Origin: Pirellulales bacterium | GTDB lineage: Bacteria > Planctomycetota > Planctomycetia > Pirellulales > UBA1268 | Direction of reading: 5' to 3' | Length of the DNA: 62,851 nucleotides | NCBI GenBank assembly: GCA_016779265.1 | Contig: JADHNY010000012.1 | Coordinates: forward strand, 1-62,851 | Shown: positions 24,182 to 32,167 of the stretch, piece by piece | Layout: the number at the start of each line of letters is the position of its first letter | Position numbering within the stretch: the stretch's first letter is position 1 | Made by a program: the position numbers and the translations under genes | Notes under the pieces: generated by a model | What the model was told of the DNA's origin: nothing | Seen by the model: the letters and a program-made list of their open reading frames with translations, nothing else | The model's database searches: none

Positions 24182-26053
24182 GTGCCGGGACCGCAGACGA
24201 GTGAGACGCCACCAAACGGCCCCCAGGCCTCACTTCCAGAGGCTGTCAGCGAGCTGCTCTCACGATGGTGGGGCTTTGAGCAGCTCAGGCCGCTGCAGTC
24301 AGACGCGATCGCCGCTGCCTTGGCTGGCCGAGACTCGTTGGTGGTGATGCCGACAGGTGGTGGCAAGAGCCTCTGCTACCAGCTGCCACCACTGGTAGGT
24401 GATTCGACCGACGTGGTGGTCTCGCCGCTGGTGGCGCTGATGAAGGACCAGGTCGATGCCTTGGAGGCGATCGGCTATCCGGCAGCCGCGCTCTATGCCG
24501 GGCTCTCGGAGGGTGAACGTCTCTCGATTCGTCGACGTCTCGAGGCGGGAGAACTGCGTCTGCTGTTCACTGCACCAGAGCGGCTGGTGAACACCGGGCT
24601 GATCGACCTGCTCGCGCGGGTGGGTGTGAAACGATTTGCCATCGATGAGGCACACTGCATCAGCCAGTGGGGGCATGATTTTCGGCCTGAGTATCGCCAG
24701 CTCACTATGCTCCGTGACCGCTTTCCTCAGGCGAGCGTGCACGCCTTCACGGCCACCGCCACGCCGCGTGTACGGGAAGATATCGCCAGCCAGCTGGCAC
24801 TCAGGGAACCCGCCACCCTTGTAGGCACCTTCGACCGCCCAAATCTGATCTACCGAGTGGTGCCACGCGCCGACCGTACCAACCAGGTGATGCAGATCCT
24901 TGGGCGACATCGCGGGGAAGCTTCGATCGTCTACTGCATGAGCCGCCGCGAAACGGAAACGCTCGCCGCACGACTCGCAGCCGAGGGATTCTTGGCGAGG
25001 CCGTACCACGCCAAGCTCACGCCCGACGCCCGCCACAAGACCCAGGAGGCGTTTGCCAACGAAACGATCGACACCGTCGTGGCCACCGTCGCCTTTGGAA
25101 TGGGCATCGATCGCTCCGATGTTCGACTTGTACTGCACACGTCGCTGCCGAAGAGCATCGAGGCCTACCAGCAGGAAACGGGACGCGCCGGCCGTGATGG
25201 ACTCGCAGCAGAGTGTGTGCTGCTCTACTCGTCCGCCGATGTCTTCAGCTGGGAGTCGCTCGTCCGCAAGACCGTTCAAGAGTCTGAACTGGATGCCGAT
25301 GAGGCCGAGGCTTTTATTGCCAGCCAGCTGGAGCATCTGCATGCCATGCGGCGGTATGCCCGAGCTGCCCGCTGCCGGCATCGTGGACTCTCAGAATACT
25401 TTGGCCAGGACTACAACGAGGCCTCGTGCGGTGCCTGCGATGTCTGCCTTGGAGAAACCGAGAGTCTCCCCGACGCGACTGTCGTGGCTCAGAAGATCCT
25501 CTCCTGTGTCTACCGTGTTGAGCAGCGGTTTGGCGTGCGGCATGTCTGCGAGGTGCTGCGGGGCGCCAAGACCGAAGGCGTTGAACGCCATCGTCATGAT
25601 CAGCTGTCGACCTACGGACTCCTCGCAGGACTTGACCAACGCAGCTGCGAAAACCTCGTGCATCAGCTGCTTGACCAAGGGCTGCTGACCCGGAGCGAAG
25701 GAGATCGGCCAGTGGTCCAGCTTGCGGAGGCGGCCTGGGAGGTGCTCCGTGGCAACCAGCAGGTCGTGCTCCTCGCCCCCCGTGCCGGGAAGACAAAGAC
25801 CACCAAGGCAGATGCCGATGACTGGGAGGGCGTTGACCGCGAACTGTTTGAACATCTGCGGCGTTGGCGTCGGCGGGTCTCTCAGGAGCGTGGCAAACCT
25901 GCGTGGACGATCCTCGACGACAAGGCCCTGCGATCGATCGCCCGCGACAAGCCACTCTCTCCAGCGGCTCTCCTCCGCTGTCGAGGGATCGGCGAGAAAC
26001 GACTGGCGGAGTTTGGCCAGGATATCCTCGACCTTGTCAGCCGCAGTGCCTAG
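24182..26053 (+). CDS. recQ: ATP-dependent DNA helicase RecQ
   Basis: 623-residue 3'-5' helicase of recombination and replication-fork repair. Walker A MPTGGGKS (56-63) and the DEAH box (155-158) lie in the first RecA-like domain, and FGMGIDRSDVRLVLH plus QQETGRAGRDG in the second. A zinc-binding module with CRHRGLSEYFGQ and CGACDVC follows, then a winged-helix RQC part, and an HRDC domain at the C-terminus (KALRSIARDKPLSPAALLRC through GEKRLAEFGQDIL). The start is GTG, with GTGAGG just upstream. Complete domain set. Confidence 0.97.
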   Translation: MPGPQTSETPPNGPQASLPEAVSELLSRWWGFEQLRPLQSDAIAAALAGRDSLVVMPTGGGKSLCYQLPPLVGDSTDVVVSPLVALMKDQVDALEAIGYPAAALYAGLSEGERLSIRRRLEAGELRLLFTAPERLVNTGLIDLLARVGVKRFAIDEAHCISQWGHDFRPEYRQLTMLRDRFPQASVHAFTATATPRVREDIASQLALREPATLVGTFDRPNLIYRVVPRADRTNQVMQILGRHRGEASIVYCMSRRETETLAARLAAEGFLARPYHAKLTPDARHKTQEAFANETIDTVVATVAFGMGIDRSDVRLVLHTSLPKSIEAYQQETGRAGRDGLAAECVLLYSSADVFSWESLVRKTVQESELDADEAEAFIASQLEHLHAMRRYARAARCRHRGLSEYFGQDYNEASCGACDVCLGETESLPDATVVAQKILSCVYRVEQRFGVRHVCEVLRGAKTEGVERHRHDQLSTYGLLAGLDQRSCENLVHQLLDQGLLTRSEGDRPVVQLAEAAWEVLRGNQQVVLLAPRAGKTKTTKADADDWEGVDRELFEHLRRWRRRVSQERGKPAWTILDDKALRSIARDKPLSPAALLRCRGIGEKRLAEFGQDILDLVSRSA

Positions 26054-26096
26054 AACCCTCGAGCTGAACGCCCCCCCGTCCACTGAAAGAGATCTC

Positions 26097-27479
26097 ATGC
26101 GTCCCCTGCTTGTGATCAACGTTGTCGGCCTTACTCCCAGCCTGCTCAAACACACCCCACGCATCGCAGCGATCGGCCAGGCAGGCTACACCGCCTCGCT
26201 CGGCACGGTTCTGCCTGCTGTGACCTGTTCTGCCCAGGCGACGATGCTCACCGGCCGGATGCCCCGCGACCACGGCATCGTTGGCAACGGCTGGTACTTC
26301 CGCGATCTTGCTGAGATCTGGTTCTGGCGTCAGAGCAATCGGCTCGTCGGCTGCGAAGAGGAGAAGCTCTGGAGTGTTGGCCGTCGCCGCTTCGGTGAAC
26401 GGTTCACCGTGGCCAAGATGTTCTGGTGGTACAACATGTACGCGGCAGTGGATGCCTCAGCCACGCCTCGACCTGTGTACTGCGCCGACGGCCGCAAACT
26501 GCCGAGCATCTACACCGACCCTCCGGCGTTGAAGGGCGATCTTCAGAATGCCCTCGGGCAGTTCCCTCTCTTTGATTTCTGGGGTCCGAAGGCTGGCATC
26601 CGCTCATCCGCCTGGATCGCTGATGCGACCAAGCGGGTGATGCAACAAGATCATCCGGCAGTCACTCTCTGTTATCTGCCCCATCTCGACTACGACCTGC
26701 AGCGGTTCGGCCCGGACTCTGCGGAAGCGATCCGCGCCTGTGGCGAGATCGATGCGGTCGCCGGAGGTCTTGCCGAATGGGCCCTGGCGGAGGACCACAC
26801 CGTCGTGGTGCTCAGTGAGTACGGCATCACACCGGTCTCCGATGGAGTCGCACTGAACCGAGTCTTGCGACAGGCCGGACTGCTGCGGGTACAGGAGGTC
26901 GACCTTGGCTGGGAGTTGCTCGATGCGGGAGCGTGCGAAGCGTTTGCTGTCGCCGACCACCAGCTCGCTCACGTGTATGTGAAGAACCCACAGCGGATTG
27001 GTGAGGTCAAAGGCATTTTAGAAGCAACGCCAGGCGTCGCCGAAGTGCTCGATCGTGATGGCCAGGCCGCCTACGGTATCGACCATCCACGAGCAGGGGA
27101 ACTCGTGGCCGTCGCCAGCCCCGACCGGTGGTTCACCTACTACTACTGGCTCGACGATGCCAAGATGCCCGACTTCGCCCGCTCGGTCGACATCCACCGC
27201 AAGCCTGGATACGACCCAGTCGAGCTCTTTCTCGACCCAACCCTCTCGCTTCCAATGCTTCGCATTGCCGGCAAACTTGCCAAGAAGAAGCTTGGCTTCC
27301 GGATGCTGATGGATGTGATCGGCACCGATCCTCAACTCGTGCGTGGCTCGCACGGACGGCTGCCATCTCATCCCGATGAAGGTCCAGTGTTTCTGGCCAG
27401 TGACGCCCGCAACCGACGTGATCACCTCGAGATGACCGACGTCCGCGACACCCTGCTGGAGTTCGTGGCGGATGCCTAA
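26097..27479 (+). CDS. Type I phosphodiesterase / nucleotide pyrophosphatase family protein
   Basis: 460 residues, alkaline-phosphatase superfamily (PF01663 type), metal-dependent hydrolysis of phosphodiester or phosphonate bonds. The N-terminus LLVINVVGLTPSLL gives a strand but not the usual DGxR; the nucleophile region is VLPAVTCSAQATMLTGRMPRDHGIVGNGWYF (Thr in the VTC segment). Later metal ligands are probably in LPHLDYDLQRFGP and SEYGITPVSDG, with a late His in GSHGRLPSHPDEGP. There is no signal peptide, so it looks cytoplasmic. Its stop overlaps the pxpBC start by 8 bases. The substrate is unknown; a homologue occurs in the eboABCDEF clusters of other bacteria, but the rest of that cluster is absent here. 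Confidence 0.85.
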   Translation: MRPLLVINVVGLTPSLLKHTPRIAAIGQAGYTASLGTVLPAVTCSAQATMLTGRMPRDHGIVGNGWYFRDLAEIWFWRQSNRLVGCEEEKLWSVGRRRFGERFTVAKMFWWYNMYAAVDASATPRPVYCADGRKLPSIYTDPPALKGDLQNALGQFPLFDFWGPKAGIRSSAWIADATKRVMQQDHPAVTLCYLPHLDYDLQRFGPDSAEAIRACGEIDAVAGGLAEWALAEDHTVVVLSEYGITPVSDGVALNRVLRQAGLLRVQEVDLGWELLDAGACEAFAVADHQLAHVYVKNPQRIGEVKGILEATPGVAEVLDRDGQAAYGIDHPRAGELVAVASPDRWFTYYYWLDDAKMPDFARSVDIHRKPGYDPVELFLDPTLSLPMLRIAGKLAKKKLGFRMLMDVIGTDPQLVRGSHGRLPSHPDEGPVFLASDARNRRDHLEMTDVRDTLLEFVADA

Positions 27480-29166
27480 GCATGGCACGCCCCCACCGTC
27501 GCCGATTGTCCACCTGGGCGACTCGGCACTCGCGATCCCCATCCCTGGCCCCGTGGGGACAGCCGCGACGACGGCCCTCGTTCGAGCCGTGGCCGACGAG
27601 GTCAACGCGGCGGCCCTGCCGGGGGTCGTCGATGTCATCCCATCTCCTGACCGCGTGACGGTGTGCTACGACGCCACCGCTCTCGATCGGCTCGATCAGC
27701 TCGAGGCGTCCCTGAGAGAACTCGCTGGCCTCCGTCACCAGGCCTCCATCACTGCGAAGCCTACGGTCCACACGATCGAGGTCAGCTATGGCGGCGCCGC
27801 AGGGCCCGATCTTGAGGATGTCTGCAAACACTGCGGCCTTAGCCGCGAGGCCCTGATTCAGCGTCATACCGCAAGCGACTATCTCGTCACTGCGGTTGGC
27901 TTCACGCCAGGCTTTGCTTACCTCGGTGGCCTCGACCCCCGTCTGGCTGTGCCGCGAAGGGCTACGCCACGGACCGAGGTCCCGGCCGGCTCGGTAGGAC
28001 TCGGGGGTGCCCAGACCGGTGTCTATCCGTGCGCGAGCCCGGGCGGATGGCAGATCATCGGCCACACCGACGCCCGATTCTTCGACCCGACATCGTCGCA
28101 GCCAGCCCTCTGCGCAGTGGGAGACCGGGTGCGGTTTGTCGATGCGGGGCCAAACAGTGCTGGCAGTTCCACTTCGGCAGCGATCGAGCAGCACCGCGGC
28201 CCATCGCGCGTGCCGCACAGACACCGCGGGCTGAGCATTCTTGAGCCCGGCCTGATGACCACCGTCCAAGATCTCGGCCGTGTCGGTTATCGCAGCTCTG
28301 GGGTCACCTTGGGCGGGGCTGCAGATCCCGCAGCCGCCGCGGTCGCCAACCTGCTTGTCGGCAACCCACCCGACGCCGCGGTCCTCGAAATCACTCTCGC
28401 TGGCCCAACCTTCCGGCTGACATCCGACCTGCGGCTGGCCCTCACAGGCGGCCGCTTTCCCGGTCTCCCTAGCTGGCGGCCAATCGAGATGCCTGCCGGC
28501 AGCACGGTCGCTCTCGGGCATGCCAGCCACGGCTGCCGAGGCTATCTAGCTGTTGCCGGAGGCCTGGAGGTCCCTCTTCTGCTCGGCAGCCGCAGCACAC
28601 ACCTCGCCGCAGGCTTTGGTGGGCTCGGCGGCAGAACGCTCGCCACAGGCGATTGGCTTGCTGCAGGCCCATCGCTGACAACAGCCACCGATGCTCACTG
28701 GAGCCTGTCGCCTGAACTGCTTCCGTTGCCCGTGCTGCCTGCTCGCCTACGGCTGCTGCCGTCGACCGAAACCGCAACAGAAATGCGGTCCTTTTTTGGG
28801 ACGCCTTACCGAGTGACCGCGAGCTCAAATCGAATGGGGCTCCGCCTCGCAGGGTCGCCGCTGACTGCTCTCGGAGATGGCGTCTCACGCGCTGTCGTCC
28901 CTGGCACCGTGCAGCTGCCCCCCGATGGCCAGCCGATTCTTCTGCTGAACGACTGCCAGACCATCGGTGGCTATCCAGTGCTCGGCCATGTCGCCTCAGC
29001 CGACCTACGGCTGGCGGCACAGCTGCGGCCGGGCGACACGCTGCTCTTCGAGCCTGTCACCCGAAGCGAGGCCCACGCGAGCCAGCGTCACCAGCAGCAG
29101 GCACTGGCATCGATTGCCGCTCGCATCGCAGATCGTTGGCCCAGCCCAGCTACCTTCAAGCCGTGA
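27472..29166 (+). CDS. pxpBC: 5-oxoprolinase subunits B and C, fused (KipI-KipA fusion)
   Basis: 564 residues. The N-terminal half (about 10-230) is PxpB/KipI-like: VSYGGAAGPDLEDVCKHCGLS, ASDYLVTAVGFTPGFAYLGGLDPRL and PAGSVGLGGAQTGVYP. The C-terminal half (about 245-555) is PxpC/KipA-like: LSILEPGLMTTVQDLGRVGYRSSGV, LVGNPPDAAVLEITLAGP and MRSFFGTPYRVTASSNRMGLRL. With PxpA these subunits perform ATP-dependent opening of 5-oxoproline to glutamate. In many bacteria the two are separate genes; here they are one chain. The start ATG lies within the previous stop (ATGCCTAA), so translation is coupled to the phosphodiesterase. Confidence 0.93.
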   Translation: MPKHGTPPPSPIVHLGDSALAIPIPGPVGTAATTALVRAVADEVNAAALPGVVDVIPSPDRVTVCYDATALDRLDQLEASLRELAGLRHQASITAKPTVHTIEVSYGGAAGPDLEDVCKHCGLSREALIQRHTASDYLVTAVGFTPGFAYLGGLDPRLAVPRRATPRTEVPAGSVGLGGAQTGVYPCASPGGWQIIGHTDARFFDPTSSQPALCAVGDRVRFVDAGPNSAGSSTSAAIEQHRGPSRVPHRHRGLSILEPGLMTTVQDLGRVGYRSSGVTLGGAADPAAAAVANLLVGNPPDAAVLEITLAGPTFRLTSDLRLALTGGRFPGLPSWRPIEMPAGSTVALGHASHGCRGYLAVAGGLEVPLLLGSRSTHLAAGFGGLGGRTLATGDWLAAGPSLTTATDAHWSLSPELLPLPVLPARLRLLPSTETATEMRSFFGTPYRVTASSNRMGLRLAGSPLTALGDGVSRAVVPGTVQLPPDGQPILLLNDCQTIGGYPVLGHVASADLRLAAQLRPGDTLLFEPVTRSEAHASQRHQQQALASIAARIADRWPSPATFKP

Positions 29167-29176
29167 AAGGTCCCGC

Positions 29177-29941
29177 ATGCCCATCCCCAACGATTCACCG
29201 CAGACCATCGATCTCAACTGCGATGTTGGCGAGGGGACTGGCCAAGACGCCCTGCTCATTCCGCTGGTCTCATCGGTCAACATCGCCTGCGGCGGTCATG
29301 CTGGCAGCCACGCGTTGATGCGTGACACAGTCGCTCTGGCGGCTCACCACGGCGTTGCAGTTGGAGCCCATCCCGGTCATCGGGATCGGGAGCACTTCGG
29401 TCGCAGGCAGCTGGCTGTCAGTCCATCGGAGGCGGCTCGCGTTGTGGTGGAACAGCTCGATGAGTTCACCCAGGTGACAGACACGTGTTTCGACCATGTG
29501 AAACTCCACGGTGGGCTCTACCACCAGGTTGCCCATGACCAACGCCTCGCTGAGGCGGTCTGCCAGGCACTCGCGGACCATTGGCCTGCAGCGAAGCTCG
29601 TGCTACCGGTCGCCTCGGTCGCCATCGAACGTGCCGTCGCTCATGGTCTCATCGTGACCCGCGAGGCATTTCTCGATCGTGCCTACACCGACGAGGGGGG
29701 TCTGCTACCCCGCAGCGAGCCTGGCAGCGTGCTTTGCGATGCCGCGGCCGTAGCACAACGGGCTGTCCAACTCGTGCAGCATGGCCAGGTCATCGCCGCC
29801 TCCGGACAGCTGCTCTCGCTCACCAGTGACACCCTCTGTGTGCATGGTGACAGTCCCTCTGCCTTTCAGCTTCTGCAGCAGATACGAGCCGCTTTCACTG
29901 CCGCCGGCATTCGTGTCGCCAGACACTCAGGCATCGACTGA
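29177..29941 (+). CDS. pxpA: 5-oxoprolinase subunit A (LamB/YcsF family)
   Basis: 254 residues, the subunit that completes 5-oxoprolinase. It shows the family signature TIDLNCDVGEGTGQDALLIPLVSSVNIACGGHAG, then GVAVGAHPGHRDREHFGRR, HVKLHGGLYHQV, and the C-terminal SLTSDTLCVHGDSPSA. It starts 10 bases after the pxpBC stop. The frame is open further upstream, but MPIPNDSPQTIDLNCD matches family starts. The 3' end overlaps the convergent rlmKL by 15 bases. Confidence 0.95.
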   Translation: MPIPNDSPQTIDLNCDVGEGTGQDALLIPLVSSVNIACGGHAGSHALMRDTVALAAHHGVAVGAHPGHRDREHFGRRQLAVSPSEAARVVVEQLDEFTQVTDTCFDHVKLHGGLYHQVAHDQRLAEAVCQALADHWPAAKLVLPVASVAIERAVAHGLIVTREAFLDRAYTDEGGLLPRSEPGSVLCDAAAVAQRAVQLVQHGQVIAASGQLLSLTSDTLCVHGDSPSAFQLLQQIRAAFTAAGIRVARHSGID

Positions 29942-32167
29942 CATGCTGTCTGCCGGCTGCGGTCCGTCCCCATGCCGAACCAGCCGCCAACAACGATGGA
30001 TCCGTTGATTGCGAAAGTCTTCAGGAATCGTTCGCCGAGTGATCTCTCGGATGGCGTAGTGCTCCCCAACGAGATCGTCGTAGAGGCGGAAGCGGCGAGA
30101 GTTGTTCGAAAAGTAGACCACCCCTCCCGGCGTCATCCGTTCGGCAAGTTCAGCCAGTAGTGTGGCGTGGTCGGCCTGCACATCCCACGGCTCAGGGCTC
30201 TTTGCCGAACGAGAGAAGGTCGGCGGATCGACCACGGCAAGTTCGAACGGTGATCCCCGCCAGTCCTCCAGAAAACGGCGGGCCTCACTCCGGTAGACCC
30301 GGTGCCGCCGATGATCGTCACAGCGGTTGAGCTGCAGGTTGTGCCGCGTCCAGTCGAGGTAGGTGTTGGAGAGATCCACACTCACCGTCTCGGCGGCCCC
30401 TGCCGTCGCGGCGGCGACGGAAAAACTTCCCGTGTAGCAGAAGAGGTTTAAGAACCGGCGGCCCTTGGCCTCCTCCGTGACCAGCCGCCTGGTCGTGCGG
30501 TGGTCGAGAAACAGCCCCGTGTCGAGGTAGTCCGAGAGGTTCACTTCAAAGGCCAGTTCCCCCTCACGCACCGTCAGCGTTGCCTGCCGCTCGTCGAACT
30601 TCTCGTACTGCCCACCATGACGCTGCCGACGTCGCATCTTCAGAAACGCTTGGGCCGGGGGTACACCCAGTTCTGCATTGGCGGCCTCCAGAATCCGTGC
30701 AAGCCAGACATCGTGTTCAATTTCGGTGCGGTCGTGCGGACGGTCATACTCCGCAGCGTGCAGCCAGCCGGCATACCAGTCGATCGCCAACGGGATCTCT
30801 GGAATATCCCGGTCGTAGATCCGAAAGGCTTCGATCCCCTGGCGTCGCGCCCACTTAGAGAGATGCTTGAATCGCTTGGCAAGCCGCCTGCGAAAGTCTC
30901 CGATCTGGTCATCGATGGTGCGGCCATCGCGACGGAGCGACGTCGGCTGCGTAGCAGGCTCACGACGACGGATGTCAGCCACCAGCAGCCGACACTCAAG
31001 CTGCCCGTTCTTCAGTGGTAGCCGCAGTCGTGGCTTGAGCCCAAACTGTTTTGCCGCTGGCGTGTCAGGGGCGAGCACCGCCGCCTGCCAACCGCCAAAA
31101 CCGGCGAACAGCCAGTCTGCCAGCCGTCGAAAGATCACGCCCTCGCGGGCTGTTGGCAGCCGTTCACCGTAGGGCGGATTGGTCACCATCAGGCCCGACT
31201 CAGCCGGCGGTGAGATCTGATCGAAGGCGGATGTCGTAAACGTGACCCAGTCGGCTACGCCGGCCCGTCTGGCATTGGCCATCGCCACCGCCTGCATCGC
31301 CGGATCGAGGTCGCTGCCTTGCAGCATGCAGGACGGCCGCTGAACGCGTGACTGCAGCTGGGTGATGATTCGCTCGGAGAGGTTGCGGTCACAGTCATGA
31401 AACCGCAAAAACCCATGGTCTCCTCTCTGGGCTCGGGCGAGCCCGGGAGCGATGCCTGCCGCAGCCAAGGCTCCTTCGATTACAAACGTGCCCGAGCCAC
31501 ACATCGGGTCAAGCAGCGCTGCCAGCACGCCGTCGCTTCCGCCACTCTCCGTCGGCCAGCCAGCAACTGCCAAGATGCCCGCTGCCAGCACCTCCGAAAG
31601 GGGCGCAGCCCCGGTGGTTGGTCGCCAGCCACGCTGATGCAGCGATCGCCCGGCCGCATCGCGAAACAGCGTGGCGGTGCCTCCGGCCAAGTGCAACGCA
31701 AAGCGATGCGTCGCCCCCCGTAGCTGAACATCAGGCCGCCAGCCACCGCGGTCCCGCAGGGTGTCGACGATCGCATCTTTGACGAGCTGCGCAGCATACA
31801 GGGAGTGGTTGAGAAACGTGTCGTGGATCACTGCATCGATCCGCAGCGTGTCTCCACGGACGAGCTGGGCTGGCCACTCGATCGAGGCAACCGCTGCGTA
31901 GAGCTCGTCTTCGTTGGCAACCGGAAAGCGACCGAGCGGCTCAAGAACGCGAATCGCGGTTCGACACTCAAGCACCGATCGGTAGAGCGTCTCGGTGGAA
32001 CCGGTGAACTCGATCGTCCGTCGGCCGATGGTCAGGTCACGCCCTCCCACGGCTTCCAGCTCCGCAGCCAACACCTGCTCGAGGCCACCGAGCGTGCGGG
32101 CCGTAAGACGCGGTGGCTCATCGGGCAGTGGCGGGGGGAGTGGTGGAAAAGCCTCAGTGAACGCCAT
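29927..32167 (-). CDS. rlmL: Bifunctional 23S rRNA methyltransferase RlmKL
   Basis: 746 residues with two methyltransferase units that make m2G2445 (RlmL part) and m7G2069 (RlmK part) in 23S rRNA. A THUMP domain covers about 50-155; the RlmL catalytic part shows DPMCGSGTFVIEGALAAAGI and TNPPYGERL; the RlmK part shows FLNLFCYTGSFSVAAATAGA and VDPPTFSRSA. Length fits the fused form. The start overlaps the calcium ATPase stop region by 14 bases (32154-32167), so the two may be co-transcribed; a functional link is not apparent. Confidence 0.95.
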   Translation of the reverse strand: MAFTEAFPPLPPPLPDEPPRLTARTLGGLEQVLAAELEAVGGRDLTIGRRTIEFTGSTETLYRSVLECRTAIRVLEPLGRFPVANEDELYAAVASIEWPAQLVRGDTLRIDAVIHDTFLNHSLYAAQLVKDAIVDTLRDRGGWRPDVQLRGATHRFALHLAGGTATLFRDAAGRSLHQRGWRPTTGAAPLSEVLAAGILAVAGWPTESGGSDGVLAALLDPMCGSGTFVIEGALAAAGIAPGLARAQRGDHGFLRFHDCDRNLSERIITQLQSRVQRPSCMLQGSDLDPAMQAVAMANARRAGVADWVTFTTSAFDQISPPAESGLMVTNPPYGERLPTAREGVIFRRLADWLFAGFGGWQAAVLAPDTPAAKQFGLKPRLRLPLKNGQLECRLLVADIRRREPATQPTSLRRDGRTIDDQIGDFRRRLAKRFKHLSKWARRQGIEAFRIYDRDIPEIPLAIDWYAGWLHAAEYDRPHDRTEIEHDVWLARILEAANAELGVPPAQAFLKMRRRQRHGGQYEKFDERQATLTVREGELAFEVNLSDYLDTGLFLDHRTTRRLVTEEAKGRRFLNLFCYTGSFSVAAATAGAAETVSVDLSNTYLDWTRHNLQLNRCDDHRRHRVYRSEARRFLEDWRGSPFELAVVDPPTFSRSAKSPEPWDVQADHATLLAELAERMTPGGVVYFSNNSRRFRLYDDLVGEHYAIREITRRTIPEDFRNQRIHRCWRLVRHGDGPQPADSMSVDA

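Noticed and set aside
24299-25381. 360-codon minus-strand frame inside recQ
   Set aside because: RecQ motifs are intact on the plus strand, so this is a shadow.
21049-27479. Possible eboABCDEF-like cluster (aroB-type and phosphodiesterase-type genes near each other)
   Set aside because: The dehydroquinate synthase is a standard AroB, recQ and a PAP2-like gene lie between, and the UbiA-, TatD- and isomerase-type members are absent.
27133-28530. 465-codon open frame on the minus strand across pxpBC
   Set aside because: It lies wholly opposite the clear PxpB/PxpC coding sequence; the translation is Arg/Ser/Gly-rich without any family features, as expected from the antisense of high-G+C codons.
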